The notes under the pieces are model-generated. The model was not told where the DNA came from. It saw only the letters and a list, made by a program, of their open reading frames with translations, and did not search any database. From positions 930,001 through 994,000 of the forward strand of contig OZ250155.1 in the NCBI GenBank assembly GCA_965237775.1: 64,000 nt of DNA, written 5' to 3'. Below, in pieces: positions 43,263 to 51,695 of this stretch (the first letter of the stretch is position 1; every line of letters starts with the position of its first letter). This DNA comes from CATOSP01 sp965237775 (GTDB lineage: Bacteria; Chloroflexota; Dehalococcoidia; Lucifugimonadales; UBA3495). A program made the position numbers and the translations under genes.

Positions 43263-44444
43263 ATGAGGGGTTCACGACTTCCCCAGGGCGGAGAGAACGT
43301 CTTGCAAACAGTCCGCGCCAAACGCGCCTCGGCGGAAGCGTCGGGCGTGACGTTACTGGACCTCTCCATCGGCGAGCCCAAGGGTCCGGCCTTGTTCAGT
43401 GCCCGGAAGGCCGCCGCCAACGCCGTCATGAGCGACGAAGAGGCGATGCACGCCTACCAGTACAACGCCAGCCCCGGCGTCCCCGGCTTCACCGAGCGTT
43501 TCATCCAAGCGCACGTGGACCGCGAACTCCCCGCTGCGGAAGTCGATTACCTGCCCATTCCCGGCATCAAGCCGATGCTGGGACTTCTACCTTTGGCCTG
43601 TGGCTGCGCTGAACGCCGTGTGACAGTGGCCACCACCACCAGCCCCGGATATCCCATCCCCGCCGACTGGTGCGGCTATCATCCATTGGTTGACCAATAC
43701 GCCCTGTTGATGAACACCGAGAACCAATTTCGCTTCCCACCACAGGCCATCGCTCCCGGCACCGGGCTCATCATGATGAACTATCCCCACAACCCTTCCG
43801 GCCAGGTCGCATCGGAACAATGGCTGCGCCAGGTCTGCCAGCATTGCAGTGACAACGACATTCGCCTGTTCAACGACGCCGCATATATCATCCTCAGCCA
43901 TGGACCGGATAGCGTCTGCCTGTCCCAGGTAGCCCCCGACTACCCGGAACTCTCCTGGGCCGAAGCGTTCACGGCAGCCAAGCTGATCGGCAACGGCACC
44001 GGGTGGCACGTAGGGGCCATGGTTGGCTCACCAGACTTCATCGGGGATATCAAGGAGGTCAAAGGCAAGACCGACGCCGGATTCGTCGCGCCCATGGCCG
44101 CAGGCGTGGTCGCGGCCTTCGAGGACGATCAGGAAAATATCGACCTCTACCGGGAGATGTACCGGTCCCGGTTGGGAGCTCTGATACGGGTGTTGAGCGG
44201 ACAGGGAATGAGACTCGCGCTGGAACCGGCGGCGGGCTTCTTCACCCTATGGTTGGCGCCCAGCAAGGCTTTCGGGCGCAGGGTGGAAAGCGCCGAGCAC
44301 TTCAATTTCATGATGATCGAAGAGACTGGGGTCGTTGGGGTCCATTTCCCAGGATACGTCCGCTACGCTGTTTGCGCCGACGTAGAGGCAATGGCCGGCG
44401 ACATCGAAGCCGCCTTTGCCCGCGCCCGAGTCTCCTACGATTGA
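43263..44444 (+). CDS. Class I/II PLP-dependent aminotransferase
   Basis: 393 residues. Fold-type I motifs: LLDLSIGEPKGPAL (about 31-44), HAYQYNASPGVPGFTERF, MMNYPHNPSGQVAS (about 177-190, substrate/PLP Asn), the Asp-Ala-Ala-Tyr set in FNDAAYIIL and AAKLIGNGTGWHVG, whose Lys is the Schiff-base residue. The closest types are aspartate- or LL-diaminopimelate-aminotransferase-like. ATG 43263 with GGAGG about ten bases upstream. It starts about 105 bp after the IS66 copy 2 target duplication and is convergent with the LLM enzyme at 44527. The amino donor is unknown. Confidence 0.85.
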   Translation: MRGSRLPQGGENVLQTVRAKRASAEASGVTLLDLSIGEPKGPALFSARKAAANAVMSDEEAMHAYQYNASPGVPGFTERFIQAHVDRELPAAEVDYLPIPGIKPMLGLLPLACGCAERRVTVATTTSPGYPIPADWCGYHPLVDQYALLMNTENQFRFPPQAIAPGTGLIMMNYPHNPSGQVASEQWLRQVCQHCSDNDIRLFNDAAYIILSHGPDSVCLSQVAPDYPELSWAEAFTAAKLIGNGTGWHVGAMVGSPDFIGDIKEVKGKTDAGFVAPMAAGVVAAFEDDQENIDLYREMYRSRLGALIRVLSGQGMRLALEPAAGFFTLWLAPSKAFGRRVESAEHFNFMMIEETGVVGVHFPGYVRYAVCADVEAMAGDIEAAFARARVSYD

Positions 44445-44526
44445 TCTGCCCAGCTCGTGGGGCCAATTCCGCTAAGCCGTGGACCGATTCATCAAAACTG
44501 AAGGATCAACCCTTATGCCGTTTGCT

Positions 44527-45675
44527 CTAATCTGTGTAATGGGGCATCACTTCGTCTACGAACAGGTCGAGTGAGCGCATTGTCTGGTCGTGGGTTAAGT
44601 CACCCCATTGGAACGAGGCGACAAAGTAATTGGCCCCGGTCCTCACGTACTCGTCCATGTATGCCCGGACTGAGTCCGGAGAACCCGCCATTACCCCGAA
44701 ACCCGCGCCGCCGCCCCCGCCTGTGTGCTGTTCCAGGCCGCCAGGGTTCTCCCTCCGGCTGCTGACCTGCGCTGCCTCAAGCTCTGAGAACAGGTCGCGG
44801 CGGGCTTCCCGCTCCGGCAAATTGGACGGCCTCACCCCCGCGTTGGCGCCGGTGAACTGCGTCAGCCCCCGCTTTTCCACCTCCAGTCGGCGGGGTGTGC
44901 CCAGGTTCCACTTGTATTGGTCCCAGGCGGGTGTGGCTATGGCTACCGCCTCTTCGTCGGTCTCTGCGACGTACAGATGCACCACTAGGCCGATCTTCGG
45001 CTCCTCGCCCTGCACGTTCAGCGCGCCCGGACCCTGATGTTCGTCCCAAAGCTGGAAGTAGCGTGATACGTTGGCTTCAAACCCGTCCAGGCTGCCCACT
45101 ATGATGGTGTGCATCCCGTTGACCGCGGCGGTTTCGACGTTTCGCATGTACCACAAAGGAGGGTGCGGGTCCTGCTTGGGCCGCAGCCGCATGGGCAGGT
45201 CGTCGAAGTTATAGAACTCGCCCTGATAGTTCAGCGATTCGTGGCTAAGCCCCTCCTTGATAACGGCCAATGTCTCAAGATATCGGGCGTAGTTCATCTC
45301 GACGTCGGATTCCTGGCCCCAGAAGTACGCTTCGATCACGCCGCCCCTGCCCACACCTATATCCATGCGCCCGTCCGTAAGGTTGTCCAGCATACATATC
45401 TCTTCGATGAGGCGGATGGGATGGTGCAAGGGCAGCACGTAAACACATGGCCCGAGGCGCATGGTGCTGGTCCGCTGCGCCGCCGCCGCTAAAAAGACGT
45501 TTTGGGACGGGGCCAGGCTGTGTACCGCCGGTGTGTGGTGTTCCGCGAGGTGGTATGAATAGAACCCCGCCGCTTCCAATTGCTCGATTTGGACCAGCCG
45601 GTCGCGGTATATCTGGTCCAGCGACACGCCGGGGACTTGTTCAATGTGATCGAATACGCCAAATTGTAGGGACAT
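44527..45675 (-). CDS. LLM-class flavin-dependent oxidoreductase
   Basis: 382 residues. Luciferase-like barrel: LEAAGFYSYHLAEHHT (about 34-49), RLGPCVYVLPLHHPIRLIEEICMLDNLTDGRMDIGVGRGG (about 74-113) and a C-terminal GSPDSVRAYMDEYVRTGANYFV. Predicted FMN- or F420-linked monooxygenase. Only moderately similar to the LLM at 9293. Residues 277-320 hold a variable Arg/Glu/Gly-rich loop (QHTGGGGGAGFG). ATG 45675 with a weak ribosome site. Transcribed alone; MITE copy C lies upstream. Confidence 0.88.
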   Translation of the reverse strand: MSLQFGVFDHIEQVPGVSLDQIYRDRLVQIEQLEAAGFYSYHLAEHHTPAVHSLAPSQNVFLAAAAQRTSTMRLGPCVYVLPLHHPIRLIEEICMLDNLTDGRMDIGVGRGGVIEAYFWGQESDVEMNYARYLETLAVIKEGLSHESLNYQGEFYNFDDLPMRLRPKQDPHPPLWYMRNVETAAVNGMHTIIVGSLDGFEANVSRYFQLWDEHQGPGALNVQGEEPKIGLVVHLYVAETDEEAVAIATPAWDQYKWNLGTPRRLEVEKRGLTQFTGANAGVRPSNLPEREARRDLFSELEAAQVSSRRENPGGLEQHTGGGGGAGFGVMAGSPDSVRAYMDEYVRTGANYFVASFQWGDLTHDQTMRSLDLFVDEVMPHYTD

Positions 45676-45812
45676 TCAGGACTCTCCACAGCCGAGGTTA
45701 TATGGGGACGACGGGCGGCCTGTGATGGTGTATGCCGCAGATTTAACTCTAGGCCCCACCCGCTTCGTATGTCAAACATGGAACGCCCCGCAAACCGAGA
45801 AGAGGCGCAACA

Positions 45813-46164
45813 GTAACTGTTCAGACTTGATGTGTCCTTCCTATTCCCAGCCCGTCATTCCGGGCTTGACCCGGAATCCAGAAACCTTCGCAACCAACAA
45901 AGGTTCCTATCATTACCATATCTGGATTCCCGCCTTCGGAGACCTTTGCATAATCCCCTCTCCCTCCGGGAGAGGGTTAGGGTGAGGGCGTCCTCCGTAT
46001 CTGGGCGCACTCTGGGTTCTCGCTTTCGCGGGAGTCACGGAAGGTTACGCAAAGGTCTCCCTTCGCGGGAATGACGGGTTGCGGCGAGACATCTCAAGAG
46101 GATTATCATAGAGATGACCGAAGTGGGATTCAGCCATTCCGCGTCATCATCTCTGAACAGTTAC
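45813..46164 (-). mobile_element. 352-bp MITE copy C with inverted inner cassette
   Basis: Ends GTAACTGTTCAGAC and (reverse complement) GTAACTGTTCAGAG. The outer sequence is the reverse complement of copy A. The 123-bp inner cassette (45938-46060), bounded by GGAGACCTTTGC/GCAAAGGTCTCC, reads in the forward direction, so relative to its shell it is flipped against copies A and B. Flanks GCGCAACA and GCGCTTCG agree in only 4 of 8 bases, so the duplication has decayed or was lost. Confidence 0.85.
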
Positions 46165-46295
46165 GCGCTTCGAATTCCAAATTGACAGACGAGCCGGTGC
46201 GGTGCTACCTTTCCGCCAATGTCCGGGACAGCCAACGCGCCTGTGGGACCCACCCCGGAAATCCCGGGCCTTATATTCTTGGACTGGAGTCCGAA

Positions 46296-47291
46296 ATGCG
46301 CGCGATCGACATCCATGCCCACCTAACCCCCCAGTGTTTTTGGCACGCGACCCGGGATGGTGGGGATTGGCACGGCCTGAGACGGGAGCAAGACCCCAGG
46401 GGACGGGAAGTCCTGGTTTCCGGCGACGAACGTGGCCAACTCCCGCCCATGTCGAGCTGGACTCCCGAGCAACGTCTCGCCGATATGGATTCCCTGGGCG
46501 TGGACGTTCACGTGGTGTCGCCCTACGCCGGGTTCTACAACTACCACCTCGACACCTCGGTGGCCGTCGCCACATCCAGGGAGTCCAACGACGAGATTTC
46601 CCAGATGTGCAAGTCCTGGCCCGACCGTTTCGCCGGACTGGCCACGCTGCCGATGCAGGACGTCGCCGCCACCGTCGCCGAGCTAGAACGAGTGATGGTC
46701 GAACTCGGCTTTAAAGGCGCGATGATCGACGACAAGATCAATGGCAAGCTGCTTGATGAGCCGGAGTTTCTTCCCTTCTGGAAGGCCGCCGAACAACTGG
46801 GCGCTCTCATCCTGTTTCACCAGGGCGGGGACACAGTAGTTAGCCCTCGAATTCGGCGTTACCACCTGCCGAATTCCATTGGCAACCTGGCCGACCGGAC
46901 CCTGACCTTTGCATCGTTGGTGTTTGGCGGAGTAATGGACGCCTGTCCCGGCCTGAAGGTCTGCTTCTCCCACGGCGGCGGCTATGCGTGCTGGGGCGCG
47001 GCGCGGATGGACAGGGGCTGGGGCGGCCTCGCCGAGCACGAACGCCACAACCCCGAACCCCCCAGCGCCTATCTCAAACGGTTCTACTACGACAGCATCG
47101 TCTATACGGAATCGGCCCTGCGTTTCTTGATCGACACTGTCGGGATCGACCGGGTCCTCTTTGGCACCGACTGGCCCTACGACATGGCCCAGGACTGGCC
47201 GGTATCCTGGGTCCTGAGCATGGAGAGCCTCACCCAGGACGAGAAAGAGGCGATTCTCTGGAAGAACCTGGAGCGCGTCCTGGGTCTCTAG
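46296..47291 (+). CDS. Amidohydrolase (ACMSD-like), copy 1
   Basis: 331 residues from ATG 46296 (GGAG upstream); an open frame further back runs through the MITE and is not used. Metal motifs: MRAIDIHAHLTP (HxH, 7 and 9), ALILFHQGGDTV (third His), KVCFSHGGGYACW (fourth His) and VLFGTDWPYDM (Asp). This is the amidohydrolase_2 family, which decarboxylates or hydrolyses ring-cleavage products such as 2-amino-3-carboxymuconate semialdehyde. It is followed 39 bp downstream by a homologue, pointing to tandem duplication and an operon. Confidence 0.88.
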   Translation: MRAIDIHAHLTPQCFWHATRDGGDWHGLRREQDPRGREVLVSGDERGQLPPMSSWTPEQRLADMDSLGVDVHVVSPYAGFYNYHLDTSVAVATSRESNDEISQMCKSWPDRFAGLATLPMQDVAATVAELERVMVELGFKGAMIDDKINGKLLDEPEFLPFWKAAEQLGALILFHQGGDTVVSPRIRRYHLPNSIGNLADRTLTFASLVFGGVMDACPGLKVCFSHGGGYACWGAARMDRGWGGLAEHERHNPEPPSAYLKRFYYDSIVYTESALRFLIDTVGIDRVLFGTDWPYDMAQDWPVSWVLSMESLTQDEKEAILWKNLERVLGL

Positions 47292-47330
47292 GACCCCGAG
47301 ACCGCCCAGGTTACTCCGTGGAGGAATTTC

Positions 47331-48332
47331 TTGAGAAAGATCGACGTACACTCCCACTATATTCCCAGAAGCGTGGTCCACGCGGCGGATAACGGCGAGG
47401 ACTGGTACGGACTCAGCTACACGTCTGGTCAGGGCGCTGGGTTCAGAGACCCTAACGGCCGGACAGTTGGGATCAACAGCCCCAAGCTCCGCTTCACCCC
47501 CCAAGAGCGGATCGCCGACATGGACGCCAGCGGGACCGACATGCAGGTGGTCTCGATTCATACACCGTTCTTCGGTTATAGCTGGGAGCCCTCCCAGACC
47601 CTCCAGATGGCCCGTGAGGTCAACGACGAAATCTCAACCCTCGCCCGCCAACACCCCGAACGGTTCGTTGGCATGGCTACCCTGCCGGTCCAGGACGTAG
47701 ATGCTTCCATCCAGGAATTGGAACGGGCCGTCAAAGAACTTGGCCTGAAGGGGGCGGAGCTTGACTCGGTGGTCAACGGCGAGAATTGGGACGAGCCGCG
47801 TTTCCTCCCGCTGTTCAAGGCCGCCGAGTCGCTGGACGCCCTGCTGTTCTTCCACCCCCAGCCCCAGGCCAACATCGTGGCCCTCGAGCGTTCCCAAAAA
47901 TATGCGATGCCCAACAGCATCGGTGTCCCCCTTGAAGACGCGCTGGTGGTTGCGACCCTGATCTTCGGCGGGATTTTGGAACAATGCCCCAACCTCCGGG
48001 CCTGCATCGCCCATGGCGGCGGCCCCGCTTGTTTCGGCATGGGCCGCATGGACCACGGTTGGACCGTGCGTTCCGAGGCGCGGGTCAACATAACCATGCC
48101 CCCGAGCTTCTACCAAAAGCGTCTCTACTACGATTTCTTGACCAGCAGTGAACCTGCCCTGAGGTTCCTCATCGACTCGGTGGGATCGGACAGGGTCGTA
48201 ATCGGCAGCGACTGGCCATTTGTGGAATGGGACCCCTCCCCTGGCGGTTGGCTCGACGGACTGCAATCCCTCTCTCAGGAAGAAAAGGAGAAAATCGCCC
48301 ATCGAAACCTGGAGCAACTTCTGGGGATTTAG
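47331..48332 (+). CDS. Amidohydrolase (ACMSD-like), copy 2
   Basis: 333 residues starting at TTG 47331, fixed by GTGGAGGAATTTC directly upstream and alignment with copy 1. Motifs: RKIDVHSHYIPR (HxH), ALLFFHPQPQAN, RACIAHGGGPACFG and VVIGSDWPFVEWD. The same layout as copy 1, including the ERIADMDASGTDMQVVS block, but clearly diverged, so substrates may differ or the two may form a heteromer. It ends in a short palindrome shared with the stop of the convergent CMD gene. Confidence 0.88.
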   Translation: MRKIDVHSHYIPRSVVHAADNGEDWYGLSYTSGQGAGFRDPNGRTVGINSPKLRFTPQERIADMDASGTDMQVVSIHTPFFGYSWEPSQTLQMAREVNDEISTLARQHPERFVGMATLPVQDVDASIQELERAVKELGLKGAELDSVVNGENWDEPRFLPLFKAAESLDALLFFHPQPQANIVALERSQKYAMPNSIGVPLEDALVVATLIFGGILEQCPNLRACIAHGGGPACFGMGRMDHGWTVRSEARVNITMPPSFYQKRLYYDFLTSSEPALRFLIDSVGSDRVVIGSDWPFVEWDPSPGGWLDGLQSLSQEEKEKIAHRNLEQLLGI

Positions 48333-48349
48333 TCCGATTCGACGGACTA
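48330..48349. terminator. Possible bidirectional hairpin between convergent genes
   Basis: TAGTCCG-ATTCGA-CGGACTA: 7-bp perfect stem whose outer bases are the two stop codons (TAG of the amidohydrolase and, on the minus strand, TAG of the CMD protein). No U-tract follows, so termination is uncertain. Confidence 0.35.
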
Positions 48350-48901
48350 GATCGGCATCAGCGGCTCCGTTGGTTCCGTCGGTGGGTCCAACTCCACCGT
48401 GTTCGCGTTGAGGGCCAGCATGGCGAAGAACCCCATCAGCGTGGTCAACTCCACCAATCCCTGAGTTCCGAACTGGTCCCGCGCACGCTGGAAGTTGTCC
48501 TGGCTCACGCGATGGGTTGACAGAAGTTCCATTCCCAGGTTGATGACCGCCTCTTCGTCAGGAGCCATCGGTGGCAACGGCTGCCGGTTCTTCAGCGCAT
48601 CCACCAAGGCGTCGCTCAGCCCCTCGCTCCTTCCCGTGGGGGCGTGGACGTTCCAGATGTACTGGCAATCGGTGGCGCGGGCAACGACGATCATCGCCAG
48701 TTCCCGTATGCGCGCTGGCAATGTCGATTCGTTGCGCACGTAATTGAACAAGGGCACGGCCCGTCGTGACATCTCCGGGCTATGCTTCAGCACCGACAAC
48801 GGCCCTGTGCCTACCCCGCCCGGCGGCGCCGAAACCTCGTCGGAGAGGTCACGAAGCCCTTCCCCGATCTGGTCCCTGGTTGGTGGGTTGATTCTCGCCA
48901 T
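48347..48901 (-). CDS. Carboxymuconolactone decarboxylase-family protein
   Basis: 184 residues. An all-helical CMD/AhpD-like domain: RNESTLPARIRELAMIVVARATDCQYIWNVHAPTG carries the conserved Cys and His (CxxxWxxH). The usual CxxC peroxidase pair is replaced by this single Cys, so alkylhydroperoxidase activity is unlikely and a decarboxylase or unknown role is more probable. ATG 48901 with AGGAGAGACGC upstream. It lies back-to-back with the nitroreductase gene and is convergent with the twin amidohydrolases, suggesting an aromatic or lactone breakdown context. Confidence 0.82.
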   Translation of the reverse strand: MARINPPTRDQIGEGLRDLSDEVSAPPGGVGTGPLSVLKHSPEMSRRAVPLFNYVRNESTLPARIRELAMIVVARATDCQYIWNVHAPTGRSEGLSDALVDALKNRQPLPPMAPDEEAVINLGMELLSTHRVSQDNFQRARDQFGTQGLVELTTLMGFFAMLALNANTVELDPPTEPTEPLMPI

Positions 48902-49009
48902 GCGTCTCTCCTTTCTTGGTTGGTCTTGCCCGGTGTTTGGTCAGGAGGTACAGTGGTCTTGCGTTTTCAAGCTACTGTTCTCAATCTACCGTTCTCAGGA
49001 GGTCTGGTC

Positions 49010-49531
49010 ATGGAAGTCTTCGATTGCATCAGGAGGCGCAGGACCTTGCGCGACTTCAAACCCGAGCCGGTGCCCGATGACGTCATTTATAGAATCCTTC
49101 AGGCGGCCCGCTGGGCGCCAAGTTCAAGCAACACCCAGCCCTGGCATTTTATCGTGGTGAAGAACCAGGATACCATCAAGGAGTTGGGCCGGATCTGCAC
49201 CCAGGGGACCTTCATCGCGCAAGCCCCGCTGGCCATCGCAGTTGTCATGGGAGACACCCGTAGGCCTCAGTTGGATGCTGGCCGGGCTTTGCAGCAAATG
49301 GAACTTGTGGCTTGGTCTGAAGGACTGGGCACCTGCTTCGTCGGCATGAGGGCCGAGGAACAGCAGCAGGAAGTCAAGGCTCTTCTTGGCATCCCGGCCG
49401 ACTTGGAGTTGATTACCATTCTACCCTTCGGCTACCGAATCGAACGCCCTAGGGGACAAGGCACGCCGCGCAAGCCCATGTCCGAGATCGCTCATGGAGA
49501 GAGGTTCGGCCAGAGCCTTGGCATTGAATAG
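49010..49531 (+). CDS. Nitroreductase-family protein
   Basis: 173 residues from ATG 49010, which follows CAGGAGGTCTGGTC; open frame further upstream is antisense to the CMD gene. FMN-binding marks: IRRRRTLRDFKPEPVPDDVI (about 6-25), AARWAPSSSNTQPWHFIVV (about 32-50) and LGTCFVGM (about 107-114). Predicted NAD(P)H:FMN-linked reductase of nitro compounds, quinones or a related substrate, or a flavin-linked dehydrogenase. Compact compared with ~200-220 residues in many members. Confidence 0.87.
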   Translation: MEVFDCIRRRRTLRDFKPEPVPDDVIYRILQAARWAPSSSNTQPWHFIVVKNQDTIKELGRICTQGTFIAQAPLAIAVVMGDTRRPQLDAGRALQQMELVAWSEGLGTCFVGMRAEEQQQEVKALLGIPADLELITILPFGYRIERPRGQGTPRKPMSEIAHGERFGQSLGIE

Positions 49532-49604
49532 TGTGATACCGGCGATGCCGGACTGACGGGTCTCCACCGCCGGGGCAGTACTCATTTTGGAGGAGGACTT
49601 GCGT

Positions 49605-49898
49605 ATGTGCAGGACTTGTACACCCAAAAAATACTCGATCTCGGAAGCGCAAGACAATCTTCCGAGCATCATCAATGAGATGGAAGACGGGCGTTGCGTG
49701 GAGCTAACTCAGGAAGGCAAACCCGTGGCCGTGCTGGTGTCCGCCAGGGACTATGAGTGGCTGTCCGGCCGGAAACTCGGCCCGAAGCCTGACTTGTGGG
49801 AGGCCATCGAGAGGTTCAAAGCAGAGACAAATCTCGAAGAACTCGACATTGATAGCGTTTACAAGAACGTCCGTGACAGGTCACCGGACGGAACGTAA
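49605..49898 (+). CDS. Phd/YefM-type antitoxin, second module
   Basis: 97 residues from ATG 49605, preceded by AGGAGGA; a TTG at 49588 would add five residues. The Phd fold is seen in KKYSISEAQDNLPSIINEME and CVELTQEGKPVAVLVSARDYEWL. The tail (KAETNLEELDIDSVYKNV) is the likely toxin-binding part. The PIN toxin follows with a 5-bp gap, or overlaps if an upstream GTG is used. No clear operator palindrome was found, unlike the first module. Confidence 0.85.
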   Translation: MCRTCTPKKYSISEAQDNLPSIINEMEDGRCVELTQEGKPVAVLVSARDYEWLSGRKLGPKPDLWEAIERFKAETNLEELDIDSVYKNVRDRSPDGT

Positions 49899-49902
49899 GG
49901 CA

Positions 49903-50322
49903 TTGACCCTTCGGTACTTGGCGGACGCCAATGTTCTCTCGGAGCCTATCAGACCAGTGCCCGATCTTAGGGTAGTCGAACGAATCCAAGCTAACCTACC
50001 TCAAATTGCAACGTCCGCAACGGTTTGGAACGAAGTGCTGTATGGCTACTACAGAATGGTCGAATCCAGACGAAAAGCAGATCTAGAGCGTTACTTATTT
50101 GAGACGCTTGCCCCAACCTTGACCGTGCTGCCTTACGACGACCGGGCCGCCGAGTGGCACGCATCGGAGCGCGTCAGGTTGGAGGGCATCGGCCGCACTC
50201 CACCGTTCGCGGACGGGCAGATCGCCGCCGTTGCGTTCGTGAACGACCTCACGCTTGTTACGGCGAATTTCACCGATTTCTCTGGCTTTCAAGGGATTCG
50301 AGTGGAAGACTGGAACTCGTGA
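49903..50322 (+). CDS. PIN-domain (VapC-like) toxin, second module
   Basis: About 139 residues from TTG 49903 (LTLRYLADANVLSEP, matching the usual VapC start); GTG 49873 in frame is an alternative overlapping the antitoxin. Acidic residues: Asp in LADANVLSE, Glu in TVWNEVLYGY, Asp in PPFADGQIAAVA and VTANFTDFSGFQG near the end. Predicted Mg2+-dependent ribonuclease. It differs from the first PIN toxin by having FADGQIAA in place of LGLGDALIA, and belongs to another subgroup. Confidence 0.85.
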   Translation: MTLRYLADANVLSEPIRPVPDLRVVERIQANLPQIATSATVWNEVLYGYYRMVESRRKADLERYLFETLAPTLTVLPYDDRAAEWHASERVRLEGIGRTPPFADGQIAAVAFVNDLTLVTANFTDFSGFQGIRVEDWNS

Positions 50323-50346
50323 TTGCCCCGGCTCCCACTTAGGGGC

Positions 50347-50736
50347 TTAATTCTGTCCCACGTGCTGGACCACCCCGAACAGGTTCCCCTCGGGGTCGGT
50401 AAACATGCCCACGATTATCCCCGCTCCCGGCACTTCCATGGCCTGGCCGACGATGTTTCCTCCCAGTTCCTCCGCCTTGTTCAGGTAGGCCTGGGCGTCG
50501 TCCACCTGGGCATAGATGCGCACCCGCACCGCGTCGGCGGCGTCTTGCTGCTGGTAAATGCCGCCGTCGATCCCCAGGTCTCCATCTTTGGCGCTGACCA
50601 ACCCGTAATTCATCGGGTTGTTGGCGTCAATGTTCCAGCCGAACAGCCCAGAATAGAAGTTGCTAATTTTCACCGAGTCCCGGGCGTTGATCTCAAAATG
50701 CGTGATTGGTTGGGGCATAAGTCCTCCGGAAATCAC
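50347..50736 (-). CDS. VOC-family protein
   Basis: 129 residues, possibly starting at ATG 50718 (MPQPITHFEINARDS). One glyoxalase-like domain: HFEINARDSVKISNFYSGLFGW, then DLGIDGGIYQQ and VGMFTDPEGNLFGVVQHVG. Proteins with this exact ending are common in Actinobacteria and Chloroflexota as predicted enzymes related to lactoylglutathione lyase. Last gene of the five-gene minus-strand run, 70 bp after the enoyl-CoA hydratase. Confidence 0.83.
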   Translation of the reverse strand: MISGGLMPQPITHFEINARDSVKISNFYSGLFGWNIDANNPMNYGLVSAKDGDLGIDGGIYQQQDAADAVRVRIYAQVDDAQAYLNKAEELGGNIVGQAMEVPGAGIIVGMFTDPEGNLFGVVQHVGQN

Positions 50737-50806
50737 CTTGAGTTTTGCGAGTTGATGGTAACGCCGTGGGCTCTACCCCCGCAATCCGAAACTGTCAGGG
50801 GAATTC

Positions 50807-51655
50807 TTACCGGCCATTGAACTGAGGGGAACGCTTCTCCAAGAATGCCTGCCGCGCCTCCCTGGCGTCCTCTGACCCGTTCAGGATTCCCCCGGCGTTG
50901 GAGGTCAACACCATCGTGGTCTCCAGCGAGTTGTCCAGGGCGGAGCGCATGATCCGCTTGCTTATCCACTGGACCATCGGAGGGGTACGCATGATTCGGT
51001 CGCATAGGGCGCGGGTCGTTTCTTCTAGCTCGTCCGACGAGACCAGGTAATTCAGCATCCCCCAGTCGTATGCTCTCTGCGCGTCCAGGTGCCCGGTGTA
51101 GGCGAACTCCAGCGCCCGTCCCAGTCCAACCATCTTCGGTAGGTAGTAACTGCCGCCGTTCTCGATGATTTGGCCCAACTGCTGGTAGCCGATGAAACGT
51201 GTGTTCTCACAGCCCAGGCGGATGTCGCAGTGGAGGGCCATGTCCATTCCTGAGCCCACCGCCGGCCCGTTAATCATGGCGATGGTCGGTTTCCGGACCT
51301 GGGAGATGTCCCGGTGCAGCTTGGTGAACCCGTGGAAGAAGTGTTCCCTGGAACCATCGGGACCCTCATGTGGGCTCCGGTTTCCAACGAAATTCTCGCC
51401 TTTTAGTTCGTCGGGGGTGTCTCTGCGCATATCCGCTCCGGAGCAAAAACCGCGCCCAATTCCTGTAAGGACCATAACCCGCACGTTCGGGTCGTCGTCT
51501 CCGGCCCTCATGTACTCCCCGACCTTGGCCACGGTGCCGCTTTCCTCGGATGAACCGATTAGGGCGTTCATGCGCTCTGGGCGGTTGAACTTAATCCACA
51601 AAATCCCCGACTCTTCGGGCTCGTAGAGCAGGTAAGGTACTAGATCTGGTGCCAT
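50807..51655 (-). CDS. Enoyl-CoA hydratase/isomerase-family protein
   Basis: 282 residues. Crotonase fold: GRGFCSGADM (first oxyanion hole, about 68-77) and AMINGPAVGSGMDMALHCDIRLG (second, about 125-147). The usual FGxPEvxlG stretch with the first catalytic Glu reads FIGYQQLGQI here, so that Glu is absent. The enzyme may be an isomerase, hydrolase or other crotonase rather than a hydratase. It follows a CaiB CoA-transferase by 40 bp, fitting a route in which an acid is activated to its CoA thioester and then processed. Confidence 0.85.
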   Translation of the reverse strand: MAPDLVPYLLYEPEESGILWIKFNRPERMNALIGSSEESGTVAKVGEYMRAGDDDPNVRVMVLTGIGRGFCSGADMRRDTPDELKGENFVGNRSPHEGPDGSREHFFHGFTKLHRDISQVRKPTIAMINGPAVGSGMDMALHCDIRLGCENTRFIGYQQLGQIIENGGSYYLPKMVGLGRALEFAYTGHLDAQRAYDWGMLNYLVSSDELEETTRALCDRIMRTPPMVQWISKRIMRSALDNSLETTMVLTSNAGGILNGSEDAREARQAFLEKRSPQFNGR

Positions 51656-51695
51656 TGCTGTCTCCTTTCTGATTTTACTCGCCGTGATGCCTTGC

